Below, one piece after another: positions 1 to 6,873 of a DNA stretch of 64,000 nt. Position 1 is the first letter of the stretch, and each line of letters starts with the position of its first letter. Under the pieces are notes generated by a model. The model worked only from the letters and a program-made list of their open reading frames with translations. It was not told where the DNA came from and did no database searches. The translations under genes were made by a program, and so were the position numbers. The DNA comes from Gaiella occulta (GTDB lineage Bacteria; Actinomycetota; Thermoleophilia; Gaiellales; Gaiellaceae): contig NZ_QQZY01000001.1 in NCBI RefSeq assembly GCF_003351045.1, positions 1-64,000 of the forward strand. Direction: 5' to 3'.

Positions 1-98
1 GCCCGCTCCACCAGCTCCTGCGCGAGCGACTCGTCGACCGACCGCTCAGCGCTCCCCGCCACCGCCGACGACGCGACCGGTGTAGTCAGATCAGACAT
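1..98 (-). CDS. Transposase N-terminus, IS256-like (partial, runs off left edge)
   Basis: This is an open frame entering from the left edge and read leftwards, starting at the ATG at 98. A good ribosome site (AAGGGAG) lies just upstream at 104-110. Only 32 residues are visible. They end in a stretch reading ESLAQELVERA, which resembles the start of actinobacterial IS256-family (mutator) transposases. A terminal-repeat-like sequence follows about 50 bases upstream of the start, as expected for such an element. The catalytic DDE residues lie outside the window. Family assignment rests on this short match and on the adjacent repeat, so it is moderate. Confidence 0.55.
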   Translation of the reverse strand, partial: MSDLTTPVASSAVAGSAERSVDESLAQELVER

Positions 99-144
99 CA
101 CAGCTCCCTTCCGCCGGCGCTATGGCCGGCAAGCCAGGCAACTG

Positions 145-171
145 GACTTACACCGTTCGTCGGACAGTCCC
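145..171. repeat. Probable terminal inverted repeat of the IS256-like element
   Basis: The sequence contains TTACACCGTTCGTCGGACAG. It resembles IS256-family ends, which carry TTACAC on the inner side and end near a GGAC/GTCC motif. It sits between the transposase start and the tRNA hairpin, so the element's outer boundary is probably near 171. The matching repeat at the other end lies outside the window and no target duplication can be checked. Confidence 0.45.
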
Positions 172-193
172 GGTCTCCGGGGGTCTTCTTGCG

Positions 194-223
194 GTCGAGG
201 ATCCCAACTCCGGGATCCTCGAC
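194..223 (-). terminator. 12-bp perfect hairpin after tRNA-Lys, probable terminator
   Basis: GTCGAGGATCCC (194-205) and its exact reverse complement (212-223) flank a 6-base loop. The hairpin lies 15 bases past the 3' end of the leftward-reading tRNA. There is no clear U-tract on the far side, as is common for stem-loops in GC-rich actinobacteria. The likely job is ending the tRNA transcript and insulating it from the insertion element. Confidence 0.6.
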
Positions 224-237
224 CTTGCAGCGAGGAG

Positions 238-310
238 TGGGCCGTGAAGGATTCGAACCTTCGACCTTGGGATTAAGAGTCCCCTGCTCTACCAGCTGAG
301 CTAACGGCCC
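238..310 (-). tRNA. tRNA-Lys(CTT)
   Basis: Read on the minus strand this folds into a full 73-base cloverleaf. The 7-bp acceptor stem is GGGCCGT/ACGGCCC, the D-loop has the usual AGCTCAGCTGGTAGAGC, and the T-arm carries GGTTCGAATCC. The anticodon loop is CTCTTAA, with anticodon CTT, which reads AAG lysine codons. The discriminator base is A and the CCA end is not encoded. A -10 box lies 12 bases upstream and a hairpin follows. Confidence 0.97.
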
Positions 311-322
311 GGGCGGTTGTGA

Positions 323-328
323 AGGATA
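323..328 (-). promoter_or_regulatory. -10 box of tRNA-Lys
   Basis: TATCCT on the minus strand, 12 bases before the mature tRNA 5' end, fits a sigma-70-type -10 element. No convincing -35 is seen. A GC hairpin (391-397 with 401-407) lies in the 130-base gap between the tRNA and ctaC, which otherwise shows nothing. Confidence 0.5.
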
Positions 329-427
329 GCGGCGGTGCGCCGGCTCCGAGGGCGGTGCGGCCGGCCCGCGCCCGGCTGCGCCGGCGCCTCGCGCGCCTTG
401 GGCGCGCCTTCACGCTGATCCGTGATG

Positions 428-433
428 TAGTCT
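428..433 (+). promoter_or_regulatory. -10 box of the caa3 oxidase operon (leaderless)
   Basis: TAGTCT lies exactly 7 bases before the GTG at 441. This spacing recurs in front of more than ten genes in the window and would put the transcription start at or next to the start codon. It supports GTG 441 over the ATG at 465. Confidence 0.5.
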
Positions 434-440
434 CGCGTCG

Positions 441-1445
441 GTGCGCAGGGGAGCGATCGTCCGCATGGCCGGGATCGGGATCGTCGTCGGGATCCTGGTC
501 ACGCTCGTCGCTGTCCTCATTCCGTGGCTGCCGACATCGGCGTCGGAGGAGATGGACCGCATCGAGTTCGTCTTCTGGTTCGCGACCGTGATCTGCATCG
601 GCATCTTCGCCCTCGTGGCGTCCGTGATCATCTACTCGGTGCTGACGTTCCGCTCGCCCCCCGAGGACGAGTCCGACGGCCCCTCCATCCACGGCCACAC
701 CGGCCTCGAGGTGGCGTGGACGGTCGTCCCCGCCGTGCTCGTGGTCGCGATCGGCGTGCTGAGCGCGGTCGTGCTCTCGCAGAACGGCAACGCCGGCCCG
801 AACCCGCTTCCGGTGAAGGTCTTCGCGCTCCAGTTCGCGTGGCGCTTCGAGTATCCGGAGCAGAACGGGCTCAAGTCGGGCGAGCTCGTGCTGCCGGTCG
901 GGCGCAGCGTCAGGTTCGAGATGCAGTCGGCAGACGTGATCCACTCGTTCTGGATCCCGGAGATGGGGCAGAAGCAGGACCTCGTGCCCGGCATCACGAC
1001 GCGCGTCGTCGTCACGCCGAAGCGGGAAGGCACGTTCAGGCTCGTCTGCACGGAGCTGTGCGGACTGGGCCACGCGACCATGCGCGCACCGGTGCGCGTG
1101 CTCTCGCAGGCGAAGTTCGACGCCTGGGTGAAGCAGCAGCAGGCGGGCGCGGGCGCTGGCGACAAGGGCGCCGCGACGTTCGCCGCCGCCGGCTGCGGCG
1201 GCTGCCACACGTTCACACCTGCAGGAACGAACGGGAAGATCGGCCCGTCGCTCGACAACGTCGCCGCCGACGCGAAGAAGGCGGGCGAGGATGTCCGGGC
1301 CTATGTGAAGGAGTCGATCGTCGACCCGAACAAGGTGATAGCGCAGGGCTATTCCGCAGGCGTGATGCCGCGCAGCTACGGGCAGTCGCTCTCCGCCGAG
1401 GAGATCGACGCGCTCGTGCAGTACCTGGCAGGGAGCACGCAGTGA
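441..1445 (+). CDS. ctaC: Cytochrome c oxidase subunit II with fused cytochrome c domain
   Basis: This is subunit II of a caa3-type terminal oxidase. It takes electrons from cytochrome c into the CuA centre and passes them to subunit I. Two N-terminal membrane helices (about residues 10-30 and 43-68) are followed by a cupredoxin domain. Its CuA ligands are visible: H168, then C203, E205, C207, H211 and M214 in CTELCGLGHATM. A C-terminal cytochrome c domain (about 240-334) has the haem site GCGGCH (C252, C255, H256) and likely axial M309. The fusion makes this caa3 rather than plain aa3. It heads the operon, with ctaD 22 bases downstream. GTG 441 is chosen from the -10 spacing; ATG 465 is the alternative. 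Confidence 0.95.
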   Translation: MRRGAIVRMAGIGIVVGILVTLVAVLIPWLPTSASEEMDRIEFVFWFATVICIGIFALVASVIIYSVLTFRSPPEDESDGPSIHGHTGLEVAWTVVPAVLVVAIGVLSAVVLSQNGNAGPNPLPVKVFALQFAWRFEYPEQNGLKSGELVLPVGRSVRFEMQSADVIHSFWIPEMGQKQDLVPGITTRVVVTPKREGTFRLVCTELCGLGHATMRAPVRVLSQAKFDAWVKQQQAGAGAGDKGAATFAAAGCGGCHTFTPAGTNGKIGPSLDNVAADAKKAGEDVRAYVKESIVDPNKVIAQGYSAGVMPRSYGQSLSAEEIDALVQYLAGSTQ

Positions 1446-1467
1446 CGAGCAGCGAAGGAGTGATGGA

Positions 1468-3408
1468 GTGACCGCCGTCGACCACGGCACCCCGCAAGAG
1501 AGCGCGCACGCCCCGGACCCCTGGGCGCCGCGGCCGCGCGGCTTCCTCATGCGCCCCGGCTTCGCCCGCGCAGCCTGGTGCACGGGCCTGTTCTTCCTCA
1601 TCGGCATGTACATCGTCGTCTCGATCCGCTGGCTCGCCGGCTGGGATCCCGTCTACGACTGGAACATCATCACGCCCGTCGGCGCGCTCACGACCGCGCC
1701 GATCGGCTTCCTGCTCGGGATCGGCGCCTTCGACTACTGGCTCTACTGGATCTCCGGACGGCCGACCCGCCCCGAGGATCACTCCGGGCACGGCGCCAGG
1801 ACATGGAAGGACTACTTCAAGGTCAACACCGACCACAAGGTGATCGGCGTCCAGTACCTGGCGACGACGTTCGTCTTCTTCGTGCTCGGCGGCCTGATGG
1901 CGATGCTGTTCCGGGCCGAGCTCGCCCGGCCGGGCATGCAGTTCGTGGACACGCAGACGTTCAACGGTCTCGTGTCGGTGCACGCGGCGTTGATGATCTT
2001 CGTCTTCATCATCCCCGCGTTCGCGGGGCTCGCCAACTTCGCCGTCCCGCTCATGCTGGGCGCGCCCGACATGGCGTTCCCGCGGCTGAACGCGCTCTCC
2101 TACTGGCTGCTGCCCATCGCCGGTCTGATGTTCCTCGCCAGCTTCCTCGCGCCGGGCGGCGCCTTCGCCACGGGCTGGACGAGCTACGCGCCGCTCGCTT
2201 CCGAGCAGCCGATCGGGCAGATCTTCTTCAACATGGGCGTGCAGTGGGCGGGCGCCTCGTCGATTCTCACCGCGCTCAACTTCCTCGTCACGATCATCAC
2301 GATGCGCGCGCCGGGGATGACGTTCTGGCGCATGCCGCTGCTCGTGTGGGCGAACTTCACGACCTCTCTCCTCGTCGTCATCGCGACGCCGTTCATCGCC
2401 GGCTCGCAGTTCTTCGTCATGTTCGACCGCATCCTGCACACGAGCTTCTTCACGGCCGACAACGGCGGCTACGTTCTCGGCTACCAGCACATCTTCTGGT
2501 TCTACAGCCACCCGGCCGTCTACATCATGATCCTGCCCGGCTTCGGGATCATCTCCGAGATCGTCTCGGTGATGAGCCGCAAGCCGATCTTCGGCTACCG
2601 GTTGATGGCCATCTCGCTGCTCGGCATCCTCGTGCTCGGCTTCTCGGTGTGGGCCCACCACATGTTCGTGGCGGGCATGGCCGACTGGCTCCGCGTGCCG
2701 ATGATGATCTCGACGCTGCTCATCGCCGTGCCGACCGGCGTCAAGGTGTTCAGCTGGCTCGCGACGATGTGGGAGGGACGCATCCGCCTCAACACGCCGA
2801 TGCTGTTCGCGCTCGGGTTCATCTCGATGTTCGTGATCGGCGGTCTCTCGGGCATCTACCTGGCGTCGGTGCCGATCGACATCCACGCCTCCGACACGTA
2901 CTTCATCGTCGCGCACATCCACTACGTGCTCTTCGGCGGCTCGGTGCTGACGATCTTCGCCGGCATCTACTACTGGTTCCCGAAGATGACCGGCCGCATG
3001 TACAACGAGCGCCTCGGCAAGCTCCACTTCTGGCTCACCTTCACGAGCTTCAACCTCACGTTCTTCCCCATGCACTGGGTCGGGCTCGTCGGCATGCCGC
3101 GCCGCGTCGCCGACTACGCGGACCGATTCGCCAACCTCAACCTCTTCGTCACGATCGCGTCGTTCGCGCTCGGCGCCTCCGTCGTCGTCTTCTTCTACAA
3201 CGTGATCGTGAGCTGGGCGCGGGGGCCGATCGCCGAGTCCAACCCGTGGCGCGCGATGACGCTCGAGTGGCAGGTGTCCTCGCCCCCGCCGGTGTTCAAC
3301 TTCGACGAGATCCCGCAGGTCGTCGGCGGTCCCTACGAATACGGCGTTCCCGGCGCCCGGCACGCGATCCTCTCCGGTGGCGCCGTGCCGCAGGAGGCGC
3401 GAACGTGA
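1468..3408 (+). CDS. ctaD: Cytochrome c oxidase subunit I, A2-type haem-copper oxidase
   Basis: This is the catalytic subunit that reduces O2 to water and pumps protons. The haem ligands are H172 and H485, and the CuB ligands are H348 and H397/H398. Y352 follows H348 in the YSHPAVY motif (346-352). The D-channel glutamate of A1 enzymes (GHPEV) is absent and the YS motif replaces it, which marks the A2 subfamily, in keeping with caa3. K426 in PTGVKVFSW is the likely K-channel lysine. At 646 residues it is longer than usual: the first ~120 residues before the normal start region add two predicted membrane segments. GTG 1468 follows GAAGGAG with 7-base spacing. It overlaps the next gene by GTGA. 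Confidence 0.96.
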   Translation: MTAVDHGTPQESAHAPDPWAPRPRGFLMRPGFARAAWCTGLFFLIGMYIVVSIRWLAGWDPVYDWNIITPVGALTTAPIGFLLGIGAFDYWLYWISGRPTRPEDHSGHGARTWKDYFKVNTDHKVIGVQYLATTFVFFVLGGLMAMLFRAELARPGMQFVDTQTFNGLVSVHAALMIFVFIIPAFAGLANFAVPLMLGAPDMAFPRLNALSYWLLPIAGLMFLASFLAPGGAFATGWTSYAPLASEQPIGQIFFNMGVQWAGASSILTALNFLVTIITMRAPGMTFWRMPLLVWANFTTSLLVVIATPFIAGSQFFVMFDRILHTSFFTADNGGYVLGYQHIFWFYSHPAVYIMILPGFGIISEIVSVMSRKPIFGYRLMAISLLGILVLGFSVWAHHMFVAGMADWLRVPMMISTLLIAVPTGVKVFSWLATMWEGRIRLNTPMLFALGFISMFVIGGLSGIYLASVPIDIHASDTYFIVAHIHYVLFGGSVLTIFAGIYYWFPKMTGRMYNERLGKLHFWLTFTSFNLTFFPMHWVGLVGMPRRVADYADRFANLNLFVTIASFALGASVVVFFYNVIVSWARGPIAESNPWRAMTLEWQVSSPPPVFNFDEIPQVVGGPYEYGVPGARHAILSGGAVPQEART

Positions 3409-4250
3409 GCGAGGAGCGGACCGTCGTGCTCGTCGTCGCCAACGAGACGCTCACGGGCGCCGAGCTGATCGAGGCCGTGCGGCGGCGCAACGAGGAGTCT
3501 CCGATCCGCGCCGTCGTCGTCGCGCCCGTCAACGAGCCGCGGGCGGGCTACGTCGTCTACGAGGACTCGCGCCGCGCCGCCGCGGGCCGCCGCCTCGACA
3601 GCACGGTCGAGGCGCTGCGAGCGGCAGGCATCCCCGCGCACGGAGGCGTCTTCCACGCCGGCCCGCTGGACGCCGTCAAGGACATCCTGGCGCAGGAGCA
3701 CATCGACGAGATCATCGTCTCCACCCACCCCGCCGCGACGTCCGGCTGGCTGCGCCGCAACCTCGTCGACGAGATCCGCAAGGTCGCAGGCGAGCGCCCG
3801 CTCGAGCACGTCGTCGCCGACGTGGCGGCGAGGACGGGAGCGGCGAACGTGCTCGTCGTCGCGAACGAGACCGTGCTCGGGCGGCCGCTGCTCGACCGCA
3901 TCCGCGCCCGCGCCCGCGAGGGACAGGCGAGCTTCCTCATCGTCAGCCCGCAGAGCGACGCGCACACCGCCGAGCACCCCGAGGCGGAGCGCCGCCTGCG
4001 CGCCGCGCTCTCGGAGCTGAGGGCCGAGGGGATCGAGGCACACGGGCAGATCGCGCACCCCGACCCGTACACGGCGGCGATGCAGGCCATCCACGACGAG
4101 CGCATCGACGAGGTCATCGTGTCGACGTTCCCGGGGGAGCGCTCCGGCTGGCTCCGGCGCGACCTCGTCGGGCGCCTGCGCAGCGACGCGAAGGTGCCCG
4201 TCGAACACGTCATCGTCGAGGCGGCGCAGCTGCAGGAGGTAGCGGCATGA
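3405..4250 (+). CDS. Tandem universal-stress-like domain protein in the cta operon
   Basis: This is a soluble 281-residue protein made of two similar halves of about 140 residues. Each starts with a hydrophobic strand ending in ANET and each has a later strand with STxP followed by SGWLRRxLV. The layout (alpha/beta fold, nucleotide-loop-like turns) resembles universal stress proteins, though no classic G-2x-G-9x-G-S/T motif is evident. It overlaps ctaD (GTGA) and ctaE (ATGA), so it is co-translated with the oxidase. A third copy of the domain lies downstream at 4886. The function is unknown; a role in oxidase assembly, regulation or nucleotide sensing is inference from position only. Confidence 0.8.
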   Translation: MSEERTVVLVVANETLTGAELIEAVRRRNEESPIRAVVVAPVNEPRAGYVVYEDSRRAAAGRRLDSTVEALRAAGIPAHGGVFHAGPLDAVKDILAQEHIDEIIVSTHPAATSGWLRRNLVDEIRKVAGERPLEHVVADVAARTGAANVLVVANETVLGRPLLDRIRARAREGQASFLIVSPQSDAHTAEHPEAERRLRAALSELRAEGIEAHGQIAHPDPYTAAMQAIHDERIDEVIVSTFPGERSGWLRRDLVGRLRSDAKVPVEHVIVEAAQLQEVAA

Positions 4251-4870
4251 CGGCCCATGCGGAGGCGGCCCTGCACGGACACGGCGACCATCACGGCCCG
4301 CCCGCCGCGAACCGCAGCTCGCGGCTCGAGCCCACGGTGCTCGGGATGTTCCTCTTCATCGCCTCCGAGGCGATGCTGTTCGGCGCCTTCTTCACCGTCT
4401 ACTTCTTCGTCCGCGTCGTCAATCCCGGCGCGCCGGAGATGTGGCCGCCGGAGCCGTTCGCGTTCCCGAAGTTCGTGGCGGGCGTCAACACGGCCGTGCT
4501 CGTGACCTCGAGCTTCACGATGCACTGGGCGCTGCAGTCGATCAAGCGCAACAACCGCAGGGGCATGCAGGCGGGGCTCGTGCTCACCATCCTCATGGGC
4601 ACGGCGTTCCTCCTCACACAGGCGATCGAGTACGCCCACGTCGGCTTCAACACGAGCGACGGCGCCTTCGCATCGGTCTTCTTCGGCCTCACCGGCCTGC
4701 ACGGCGCGCACGTCTTCGTCGGGCTGACACTGCTCACGATCGCGGCGGTACGCGCCTTCCGCGGGCACTACTCGCCCGCGCACCACCACGGCGTCGAGAT
4801 CCCCGGCATCTACTGGCACTTCGTGGACGTCATGTGGCTCGTCGTGTACGCCGCCGTCTACCTGCTCTGA
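4247..4870 (+). CDS. ctaE: Cytochrome c oxidase subunit III
   Basis: This integral membrane subunit of the caa3 oxidase stabilises subunit I and proton uptake. It has 207 residues with about five membrane helices, a normal length for the short bacterial form. Family hallmarks include SEAMLFG (near residue 40), the TGLHGAHV segment, and the C-terminal EIPGIYWHFVDVMWLVVY. The N-terminal 25 residues are His-rich (AALHGHGDHHG). The start is ATG 4247, overlapping the previous stop (ATGA), with GCAGGAGGT just upstream. No separate subunit IV (ctaF) follows. Confidence 0.95.
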   Translation: MTAHAEAALHGHGDHHGPPAANRSSRLEPTVLGMFLFIASEAMLFGAFFTVYFFVRVVNPGAPEMWPPEPFAFPKFVAGVNTAVLVTSSFTMHWALQSIKRNNRRGMQAGLVLTILMGTAFLLTQAIEYAHVGFNTSDGAFASVFFGLTGLHGAHVFVGLTLLTIAAVRAFRGHYSPAHHHGVEIPGIYWHFVDVMWLVVYAAVYLL

Positions 4871-4885
4871 GACCCCGATCCGCTG

Positions 4886-5539
4886 ATGCCGTTTGCCACG
4901 TACTCTGTGTGGGAGATGCGCAATCCACTGAGAGACGAGGCAGCGGCATTCCGGCTCGTGCTCGGCACGATCGCCTACCTCGTGCCGATCGTCGTCGCGT
5001 CCTGGATCGCCAGCTGGCTCGGCGTCGCCGTCTTCGCCGTCGCCACGGCGGCGGCGGTCTGGCGTCTGCGGGGCGGCCAGCGGCCCGCACCGCCCGTCGT
5101 CCACGTCGAGCACGCAGCGGTCGAGGACACACGCCGGATCCTCGTGATCGCGAACGAGACCGTCGCCGGAGCCGCGCTGCGAGCGGCGCTGCACGCGCGC
5201 GCCGAGGGGGTTTGCGAGGAGGTGCTCGTCGTCTCTCCCGCGCTCAACTCCCAGGTGCGCACGTGGACATCCGACGAGGACGGGGCGCGCGAGGCCGCTC
5301 GGGAGCGGCTGCGCGCGAGCCTCGAGCAGCTTGCCGCCGCGGGCGTGAACGCGCGCGGCGACGTGGGAGACGGCGACCCGCTGCAGGCGATCGAGGACGC
5401 GCTGCGCTCCTTCCCCGCCGACGAGATCGTCATCTCCACGCACCCGCCGGGCCGCTCGCACTGGCTCGAGCGCGGCGTCGTCGAGCAGGCACGGCAGCGG
5501 TTCGACGTGCCGGTCACGCACGTCGTCGGCGAGGGGTAG
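4886..5539 (+). CDS. Membrane-anchored universal-stress-like protein
   Basis: The protein has 217 residues. Two adjacent hydrophobic stretches (about residues 25-62) form a membrane anchor. From about residue 85 there is one copy of the domain found twice in the gene at 3405, with the same IANET strand and STHPPGRSHWLERGVV motif. It follows ctaE by 15 bases and is the last gene of the oxidase operon. The start is uncertain: ATG 4886 gives the longest form, and ATG 4916 (MRNPLRDEAAAF) would begin just before the anchor. The function is not known. Its position suggests it acts at the membrane beside the oxidase. Confidence 0.75.
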   Translation: MPFATYSVWEMRNPLRDEAAAFRLVLGTIAYLVPIVVASWIASWLGVAVFAVATAAAVWRLRGGQRPAPPVVHVEHAAVEDTRRILVIANETVAGAALRAALHARAEGVCEEVLVVSPALNSQVRTWTSDEDGAREAARERLRASLEQLAAAGVNARGDVGDGDPLQAIEDALRSFPADEIVISTHPPGRSHWLERGVVEQARQRFDVPVTHVVGEG

Positions 5540-5559
5540 AGCGCAGGCCGCGCGGCGCT
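5540..5559. terminator. Stop-to-stop hairpin between convergent genes
   Basis: AGCGC (5540-5544) and GCGCT (5555-5559) form a short stem between the stop codons of the convergent genes ending at 5539 and 5561. The stop triplets TAG and CTA can extend the pairing. It could serve both strands as a weak terminator. Confidence 0.35.
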
Positions 5560-5560
5560 G

Positions 5561-5977
5561 CTACTTGCCCGCGACGGAGGCGACGTAGCTCGCCACGTCC
5601 TCCGCGTCCTGGCCCTCGACGAGGTTCCGGGGCATCCCGGGCGCCCCGGTCGACGTCGTGCTGATCGGATAGGCGATCTGTCCGCGCACGACCTGCTGGA
5701 TCGTCGACTGGCCGAGCCCGTCGCGCCGGGACTGCGCGAACGCGTCGTCGAGGTTGGGGCCTATCTGCCCCTTGCTGCCCGCGTCGGCGAGCGTGTGGCA
5801 GCCGGCGCACCTCTGCGCGAACAGCTGCTTGCCGTTCGCCCGGTCGCCGTTGCCCTGGGAGTACCCGACGGAGCCCGAGCCGCCGCAGCCCGCCAGCACG
5901 AGCGCGCCCGCGGCGAGCGTCACGCCCGCGACGATCAGTCGCGCGCGCCGCGGGTGAGAGGCGACGGAACCCTCCAT
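5561..5977 (-). CDS. Small cytochrome c lipoprotein
   Basis: The protein has 138 residues. The N-terminus has a signal peptide ending in a lipobox (LVLAGC, C31), so it should be exported and lipid-anchored. The class I cytochrome c domain has CAGCH (C57, C60, H61) and a probable axial methionine in GAPGM (M115). It likely carries electrons to the CuA/cytochrome c domain of the neighbouring CtaC, which is inference from position. A TAGACT box 7 bases before ATG 5977 (5985-5990) suggests its own leaderless promoter. It is convergent with the oxidase operon. Confidence 0.9.
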   Translation of the reverse strand: MEGSVASHPRRARLIVAGVTLAAGALVLAGCGGSGSVGYSQGNGDRANGKQLFAQRCAGCHTLADAGSKGQIGPNLDDAFAQSRRDGLGQSTIQQVVRGQIAYPISTTSTGAPGMPRNLVEGQDAEDVASYVASVAGK

Positions 5978-5984
5978 CGGCGCG

Positions 5985-5990
5985 AGTCTA
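5985..5990 (-). promoter_or_regulatory. -10 box of the cytochrome c gene (leaderless)
   Basis: TAGACT on the minus strand, 7 bases before ATG 5977, shows the recurring leaderless spacing. It lies in the 23-base gap after the TPR gene. Confidence 0.45.
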
Positions 5991-6000
5991 CCCGGCGCGT

Positions 6001-6873
6001 CTAGCCGCCGGAGCCGGAGGCGCCGCCGCCCGCCGCCTGCTGTCTCAGCTGTGCGAGCTGCTGCTTCACGATCGCGGCGCTCGGGTCGTCCGGAGCGAGC
6101 TCGAGGAACTTCTCGTAGGCGCCGATCGCCGTCCGTGCGTCGCCTGCCTGCTGCGCCGCCTGCGCCAGCTCGAGCTGCACGTTGGGGTCGTTCGGCTGCA
6201 GCGCGGTGATCCGCCGGTAGGTGGAGACGGCATCGGCGTACGCCGTGCGCGCCTCCCCGACCGCCTCGTTGATGGCGGTGGAGGCCTGCGCGTTGAGGGC
6301 GGCGCCGATCCTGTCCTCGATGATAGGCCGGCCGTCGCTCGCAACGAGGCCCGGGTAGCTCTGCGCCGCGCCCGAGTAGACCGCCTGGAACTGCAGGCGC
6401 TGCGCGGCGCTCTGCTTCTCGGCCGCCTGCGCCAGGTAGAGGCCGGCAAGCTCGCGCAGCCCGTCGGCATCCCTGGGCTTGAGAGCGACGTACCGCCTGA
6501 GCGCCCGGATCGCCTCGTCGGTCCTGCCGTCGGTCTGGAGCGCGGTCGAGTAGTCGCGCCAGGCCTGCGCGTCGTTCGGGCGCTTCTCGGTCGCCGAGCG
6601 GGCGCTCGAGAGGGAGGGGGCGCCGCTCGAGCCGCCGCGGCCGCGGAACAGGTCGCCGATGCCGGTGCCGCCCGCGCCGACGCCGAAGGCGACGAAGCCG
6701 ACGGCGAACACGAGCGCGAGGAAGACGAACATCCACCGTGCGTGCCGGCGCAGCCGCGGGAAGAACATGGTGTCCTCGATCGCCGGCGCCGTGGCGCCGC
6801 GCGCAGGACGCGGCGCCGCTACGGGAGCATCCGCCTTCGGGCGCTTCGTGCCGCTCTTGCCGTGTCGGGCCAT
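6001..6873 (-). CDS. Membrane-anchored TPR protein
   Basis: The protein has 290 residues. The N-terminus is basic and cytoplasmic (about 1-45), followed by one membrane segment (about 46-70) and an outside region with tetratricopeptide-like helices. Repeat-like stretches such as NDAQAWRDYSTALQTDGRTDEAIRA occur near 98-125 and again near 225-260. The tail is Gly/Ser-rich. TPR domains hold protein partners. Given the neighbouring cytochrome c gene, a role in cytochrome maturation or oxidase assembly is possible but unproven. The start ATG 6873 has AAGGA nine bases upstream. Its first 55 bases overlap the 3' end of the amidohydrolase gene. Confidence 0.8.
   Translation of the reverse strand: MARHGKSGTKRPKADAPVAAPRPARGATAPAIEDTMFFPRLRRHARWMFVFLALVFAVGFVAFGVGAGGTGIGDLFRGRGGSSGAPSLSSARSATEKRPNDAQAWRDYSTALQTDGRTDEAIRALRRYVALKPRDADGLRELAGLYLAQAAEKQSAAQRLQFQAVYSGAAQSYPGLVASDGRPIIEDRIGAALNAQASTAINEAVGEARTAYADAVSTYRRITALQPNDPNVQLELAQAAQQAGDARTAIGAYEKFLELAPDDPSAAIVKQQLAQLRQQAAGGGASGSGG

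Noticed and set aside
1578-4250. 890-codon plus frame joining ctaD antiframe to the stress-domain gene
   Set aside because: Only the part from GTG 3405 is real. The upstream part is out of frame with ctaD.
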